This document shows, in pieces, positions 59,000 through 64,000 of a DNA stretch of 64,000 nucleotides (within the stretch, counting starts at the first letter, position 1; each line of letters starts with the position of its first letter). The notes under the pieces were generated by a model. It was given only the letters and a program-made list of their open reading frames with translations. It had not been told where the DNA came from and searched no databases. Source of the DNA: Candidula unifasciata (taxonomy: Eukaryota > Mollusca > Gastropoda > Stylommatophora > Geomitridae); NCBI GenBank assembly GCA_905116865.2, contig CAJHNH020006179.1, positions 142,501-206,500 on the forward strand, written 5' to 3'. Both the position numbers and the translations under genes were made by a program.

Positions 59000-60690
59000 C
59001 ATTCTGTTCGGTTTGCTCTCCGACTAGGCTCATGGACCTCAGAACTATGCAGTTTGGCCACCGGACTGCCACAGGAATCCGCCATCTCGCCTGTGCTCTT
59101 TAAGGTGTATACGAGCAAGATTGCAAGCCTAGAAGCACCAGGAGTTGGAAGGATACTGACTTTTGCGGATGATATACTTGCATAAAGGCAGGGGGAAAAG
59201 AGGGAACAAAACAGCCCGGGAGCTACATGCGCCAGTAGACAAAGTGACTAAGTGGTATACAGAAATTAGGGCTGTCGTCCACCCGGAAAAGACGTCTGTT
59301 TTGTGGTGTTCTCTGGACAACAGAATCGTTAAACTTAATGCCCCAAGTCTCACGATAGATGGTAGAAACATCAACAGAGAAAGCAAACTGAAGTATCTGG
59401 GAATTACATTTGACAGGAGCCTGTCCTTTAAGGACCATGTGGAGAGTGTTGTGACAAGATGCCAAAAAGGACTTAGTGCACTTAAGACTATGGTTGCAAT
59501 TGACATAGAGCAAAGAATGCTTTTCACACTATATCAGCACCTGATCCTGTCAGTTGTTGATTATGGTCTTGGACTGCTTACCGTCTCAAAGAGTCAGATG
59601 GACAATCTTGTACGCATATCGAACGCAGCTATACGGGTCATTCTGGGTTGCACCAGAGATACCCCAGTGGTGTGTATGCGATACTTCCTTGGTTTGCCGA
59701 CTGTTGCAGGTAGGCACAAGGTGCTCCAGGCAAAGTCATATATTAGGTTAGCTGCAGACACAGACCACCCTTTGCACGAAACTAGGGTGCAGTTAAGGGT
59801 CAGCGGTTGATAAGAGTGAAGTCATGGATTGCTCAGGCAGAAGACACAATCAGACAAGTTTGCATCCTTGAGAACATTAGGCGAGGAGAGGAGTGGGTCA
59901 AAGTGCCACCTGAACAGTCAGACTTGAGTAGGGTCATATTCACGCTGAGCCGGGAATGCAGAGACTGGCCAGCAGGTGCCACGGAGGTGGAAATTCAGCA
60001 ATTAATTCAAGATAATGCTCTTTCAGACGGTTTGATCATTTACACAAACGGTTCAGTGTCAAGAGGCAAAAGAAGTGCTTGGGGTTTCTAAGCAAAAGTT
60101 AATGGTCGACGTTTGGTACAGGAGAGCCTAGCATATGATACCACAACATCCAGCTCAAGAATGGAGGTGGAGGCGGTTATTGCAGTTTTCCGCTGGTTAG
60201 AAAACACGACACGCACATACACAGTGATTGTAACTGACTCAGAAAGCATGCTGAAGTAGATCAGAACAGGTATGCTTCGTGCAGAGGGGCATGCTTCGCT
60301 GCTGAGGACACGGATGAGGAGTATTGTCTGGATTTTTTCACCGAGTCACGCCGGTGTGTTGGGAAATGAACAGGCGGACAGACTGGCTAGTTCTGCACAA
60401 CTTGGTAGAATACTGATGCACGATAAGGCCGACTTGGTTAGTGCCTTATTGGAGAGCGTGTACAGTTTATAGGAGCAGATGGATCACCACAGTTTGGTGA
60501 GATTGATGCAGCTGGGAGTGACGAGAGATTCTGGTAGATGCTCGAGGCTCAGGCAAGACGGACGTTTTATCAGAATGCTACTGGCACCCTTAGTATCGGA
60601 ACTCTTCGCTGGCTGCTGAAGATGTGGACGGATCGCTAATGGGAATTCCCGGAGTGCTGTGATGTCGGTTCTTGAATCAAATCAAATCCA
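59000..60690 (+). mobile_element. LINE with RT C-terminal part and RNase H, degenerate
   Basis: The plus strand has ELCSLATGLPQESAISPVLF (RT motif B) and ILTFADDILA (motif C, FADD intact) near 59040-59185. Then 59163-59810 is a 215-codon open stretch with LKYLGITFDRSLSFKDHVES and the thumb region. The RNase H follows: LIIYTNGSVSRGKRSAWGF (first Asp replaced by Asn), RMEVEAVIAVFRWLE, IVTDSESMLK, and a final AGVLGNEQADRLA. Stops interrupt it at about 60090, 60258 and 60470. It ends in a TCAAATCAAATC tail. The fragments at 3413-3713 and 4850-5217 are 3' ends of the same family. Confidence 0.88.
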
Positions 60691-61854
60691 ACCAATCATT
60701 CTGTTCGCAAACAGAAATGTAATTAATTCGAAACGTACTCTTTTCTTTTTAAACGGGTTTATGTGTGGCAACAATTTTATAATATAAACAGCTGATTTGT
60801 AATAATCGAGACCAAGAATAACTTCCTGAGACTGTTATTTCACTATCCCAGACCTTCCTTCAGCAACATCAGCCGTCTTCAGTGCGTGTTAGTGCAAACA
60901 GAAGAAAAAAAAAAGTGTCTCAAGAACAATGCAACGACAATGTTTTCAGCGCGCAGGCCTGAATATAGAGATGCTCTTCGCCAGCTGAAAACATGAGGCC
61001 AAACTTATGTTTGTGTGTTTGTAGGCCAAGGCACTATTCACGAGTCGAGTCAAAATTTGTTCCGAAATTGTGTTCCTAAACGAGTTTGCTAGTGACTATA
61101 GGCGTTCGTGACCCGAGGTGCAACTTTATTGCATTTTTACTTGAGCTATTCTACGTTGAGCAGTAACTCTGGGATCATATGTGAGAGACCCGGGTTAGGC
61201 CCTAGGTGAGGTGATCGGAGCTGTTCCTCCCCTCTTTCTGTCGGACCCCCCCCCCTCCACCACCTTTCAGCTCCCGGGACAAACCCCCCCCCCCCCACAC
61301 ACACACAAAATAATCAGTTAAACATGTCAAATAAACTGCACGGTCCATGGCGTCAACACTAATTATGTTGCCTTGTATCATTAGGCTCAAACCCCTTCCC
61401 CCTCACCACGTTCATCACCGTCCTAGACAAACAGTAACAGTCCTGTTATTCTACATTTAATATCTTCAGTACATCTTCCGTCTGCTGTTAATCGGGTTAC
61501 TTAAATACCTGAAGGCTGTTATACAGGTATATATATATATATATATTTAAGAACAGAAACGAATATGTAATTGCTGAAGCTCACATTTACTACACAGACT
61601 CAATAAAAAAAAAAAAAAAACATGCATTCTATGGTTAAGAAAATTATTAAAAAGGTTTACCCCAGCATGATGAGATTGAAAAAAAAAATCTCGACCTGAT
61701 TGGCGAACACAGAAGACAGGTGCGATATACCCCCACCCCGTTCAACCTCCATAGAAGTTATAGTTAGGACACCCAAGTCGGCTACACCACCCAGCTGTAG
61801 TATTATGCGGATAAGGGCGCTACGGTCATCATTTATGTAGAACTAACAGTTTTG
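60691..61854. other. No gene seen
   Basis: Contains C-rich runs at 61246-61300, a short TA tract at 61530-61547 and poly-A at 61604-61620. No coding support. Confidence 0.45.
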
Positions 61855-61980
61855 GTTAGTTGCGTATCCTTTACAGGACGTCGCAGAACCAACCCCAACA
61901 TCCCCTGGCTGATGTGTGCTTCTTGATACCACTGTCGAAACCAACGCAAGGCGCATGGCCCGCAGCTGGGATCAGACTTA
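61855..61980 (-). mobile_element. SINE family 4, partial
   Basis: Carries GTATCCTTTACAGGACGTCG, CAGAACCAACCCCAACATCC and GATACCACTGTCGAAACCAA as in 34130-34368. The central part is deleted. Confidence 0.75.
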
Positions 61981-62523
61981 ACAGTACCTGATCGAAAAGG
62001 TGGTTAACATCAGCATCAGCCGTTATACCCTATTGACATTTGGGTCGAACAAGTCAATATGAAAATATGCCACCCCTGTTTTCTTAAAGAAAAACAAAAC
62101 AAAGCATAACGTTATCAAAAATACCAACCAAAGGCCTATGAACGTGAGAATCTAACCCTTTCATCAACCGTCTCTCCCACCCCCTTAACTACAAGAGAAA
62201 CAGTAACACCCCCCCCCCCAACCATAATTTTGAATAGAAGAGGGGGAGGGGAGGGGTGTGAGCAGCTCTCTCTAAAACCATGCATAAAAATTGTCTTTAA
62301 CAGTTTTTGTTTGTATACTTACTTTTTTTTTAGTTACATGAAAATCTCCTTGACTACTTTTCTCTTTTTACCACCAACCCTACTTGACCTCATTTTCACT
62401 GATCAGATGGCATCACATATTCTTAGTGGAAGCCTATCTCAAAGTGTTGACGACCCCCGCAAATTGCATGTCTGAGCAGGCTGACAGACAGACATGTATT
62501 TTATTTGAGATATTATGTAAACA
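61981..62523. other. No gene seen
   Basis: Unassigned DNA with a C run near 62211-62219. Confidence 0.45.
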
Positions 62524-64000
62524 CTAGCTGTTAGCTGTACCCGGCCACGCGTTGCTGTGGCATAGTTTGGCTAAATGGAAATGAAAGAAAAAAGAAATCG
62601 CACGTGTCTAATACAATCATTGTCTGCTCAGACATAGAGATAGTCTTTGATCCCCACCCCCCCCCCCCCCCCACAACTAAATCCACCTACTACCTTCTCC
62701 CTCATCAAAGGTTTTTGGAAGAGAAAGACAATGGAAATCGCACCTGTCTAATATAGTTAATGTCGCAATCATTCTCTGCACATTTATATAGAGATAGTCT
62801 GGTTTTCCAACTTTAGAACACGCACCATATAATTGTGTCTTTATATTAGTGGTCGTTTAAATAGTGCTATTAGCACAGTAACAAAAATGGTTATTTGGTT
62901 ATCACAAGCTAAAGCTGTTTGTATTTTTATAGGAGACGTAAGTAAAGCTACTACTGTACTTGTAAATAACAAAGTAAGTCGTACAAAAATTAGAATAGTG
63001 AAGGTAGCGTTAGTAAAATATAAACAATTCAAGTAAGTGATGAGAACTTAAAAATCATGTGTAAAGCTCTTCAAGTTCTCTTAAATTTCAGTCATTACCC
63101 ATTCCCCCTCCCTCTTCCACCGACTACTGCTCTCTCCCTCTTCGAAGGATTGAAAAATCATCACCTGGCGATATTCTTTTTGTTGTAACTGACATTGACA
63201 TCCCTGTCCATCCGGACTAAATTGGGAGCAGGAATTGTAATAGGTAGCGAATGGGGCTAATGTAATATTTACCGCATCATCCTTCAAGTACCAGTACATC
63301 TACTACCACGACCACCACCACAGTAGCTAAAATAATGTCACTGCTATCTGTTTTACCATCGGAGTAGACAGGGAGTCGTGAGCCAGAAGATTTGTCGCCG
63401 CATGGCTAGTGCTGTCGCCACGGACTGGTCAGGTTAGGATGTATAATTTCGCTCCCAGACAGAAGAATGCCATAACCTTACCGGCGGTCTTCACATGAGA
63501 GCACTACTGTGTAACCGCCCAACCACAACTACTACTGTTGCTGCTACTTTGAGTGGGTAAAGCAGTTACTGTGACTTAAAGCTCTCTCTCAGTAATCAGT
63601 TTGCCCCCTCCCAAATTCACCGACTACTCTTTCCCTCATCGACATAGTTGAGAGAGGAAAAAAACCAATTGAAAAGCAATTAAAACAGGAAAAATACACC
63701 AGAATTAGGAAATGAACGCTATGGTAAGCATCACACCTTAAAATTCCAACGCAGATTAAATAATTAAATCTAAATGAAAATAAATGGAAAGCTATGAAAT
63801 TTAAGCGTAACCATGCATTTGAAAAGTTTAAAATGAAATCATTAGTATGTGAAATGGTCAAACTGAATTATCAACTGGTTTACCCACAAACCTGTCCTTG
63901 TTTTTTTTTTTTGTTTTTTTTTTAAATATATATCATTAAGGGCCATATGGCTAGTGCTGTCGCCACGACAGTGCAGGTGAGGATTTATTTTAGCCCTAAG
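62524..64000 (+). repeat. Modular interspersed element, copy 2 (cut by window end)
   Basis: Starts with CTAGCTGTTAGCTGTACCCGG, a short duplication of the normal start, and follows copy 1 (15503-17690) through the C-rich modules to the tRNA-like junction at the window edge. A 67-codon plus frame at 62833-63036 (SGRLNSAISTVTKMVIWL, then VNNKVSRTKIRI) is largely readable in copy 1 too, but ends earlier there. Coding status is doubtful. Confidence 0.88.

Overview
The window is eukaryotic, repeat-rich animal DNA with no operons and almost no long open frames. The set of repeats (I/Nimb-like and RTE-like LINEs, a Penelope-like element with a GIY-YIG remnant, several tRNA-derived SINEs, long TATA/ACAT/GATA microsatellites) and the exon structure of its one gene suggest an invertebrate, most likely a gastropod mollusc. 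That placement is an inference, not something the sequence proves.

The one recognisable cellular protein-coding gene is on the minus strand. It is the 5' half of a Cys-loop receptor subunit of the nicotinic acetylcholine receptor (nAChR) type. Three exons are unmistakable: 11667-11522 (146 bp), 9976-9932 (45 bp) and 6756-6647 (110 bp). The 45-bp and 110-bp sizes match the classical nAChR exons 3 and 4, and all three have proper splice sites and compatible phases. Two further exons are proposed upstream because their phases chain into the first of these: 34601-34551 (51 bp, phase 1 to phase 1, acidic peptide) and 46700-46601 (ATG plus a signal-peptide-like segment, phase 1 donor). If correct, the gene covers more than 40 kb, and the rest of the ligand-binding domain and the membrane domain lie beyond the left edge. 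An intact tRNA-Asp(GTC) gene sits inside its first intron.

Most other sequence is mobile or simple repeat. Layout: 1-6646, intron 5 of the receptor gene, holding a compound microsatellite and a TIR-bounded DDE transposon (3208-5996) with two LINE fragments nested in it; 6647-11667, exons 5 to 3 with SINEs and microsatellites in short introns; 11668-34550, a 23-kb intron with LINE remnants, a modular 2.2-kb repeat, an RTE-type LINE, I-like LINE ORF1 and RNase H remnants and very long microsatellites; 34602-46600, intron 1 with a 1.2-kb 28-bp minisatellite, a young LINE with a 12-bp target duplication, SINEs, a foldback sequence and the tRNA gene; 46701-64000, 5' flank with a trinucleotide tract, a degenerate satellite, a second DDE transposon copy, a Penelope-like element, SINEs with perfect target duplications, a hAT-like non-autonomous element, two RNase H-bearing LINE remnants and a second copy of the modular repeat.

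The mobile elements look mostly dead (frameshifts, stops, lost catalytic residues). Perfect target-site duplications at 39050/40386, 37416/37650, 56051/56491 and 56879/57077 point to more recent retrotransposition.
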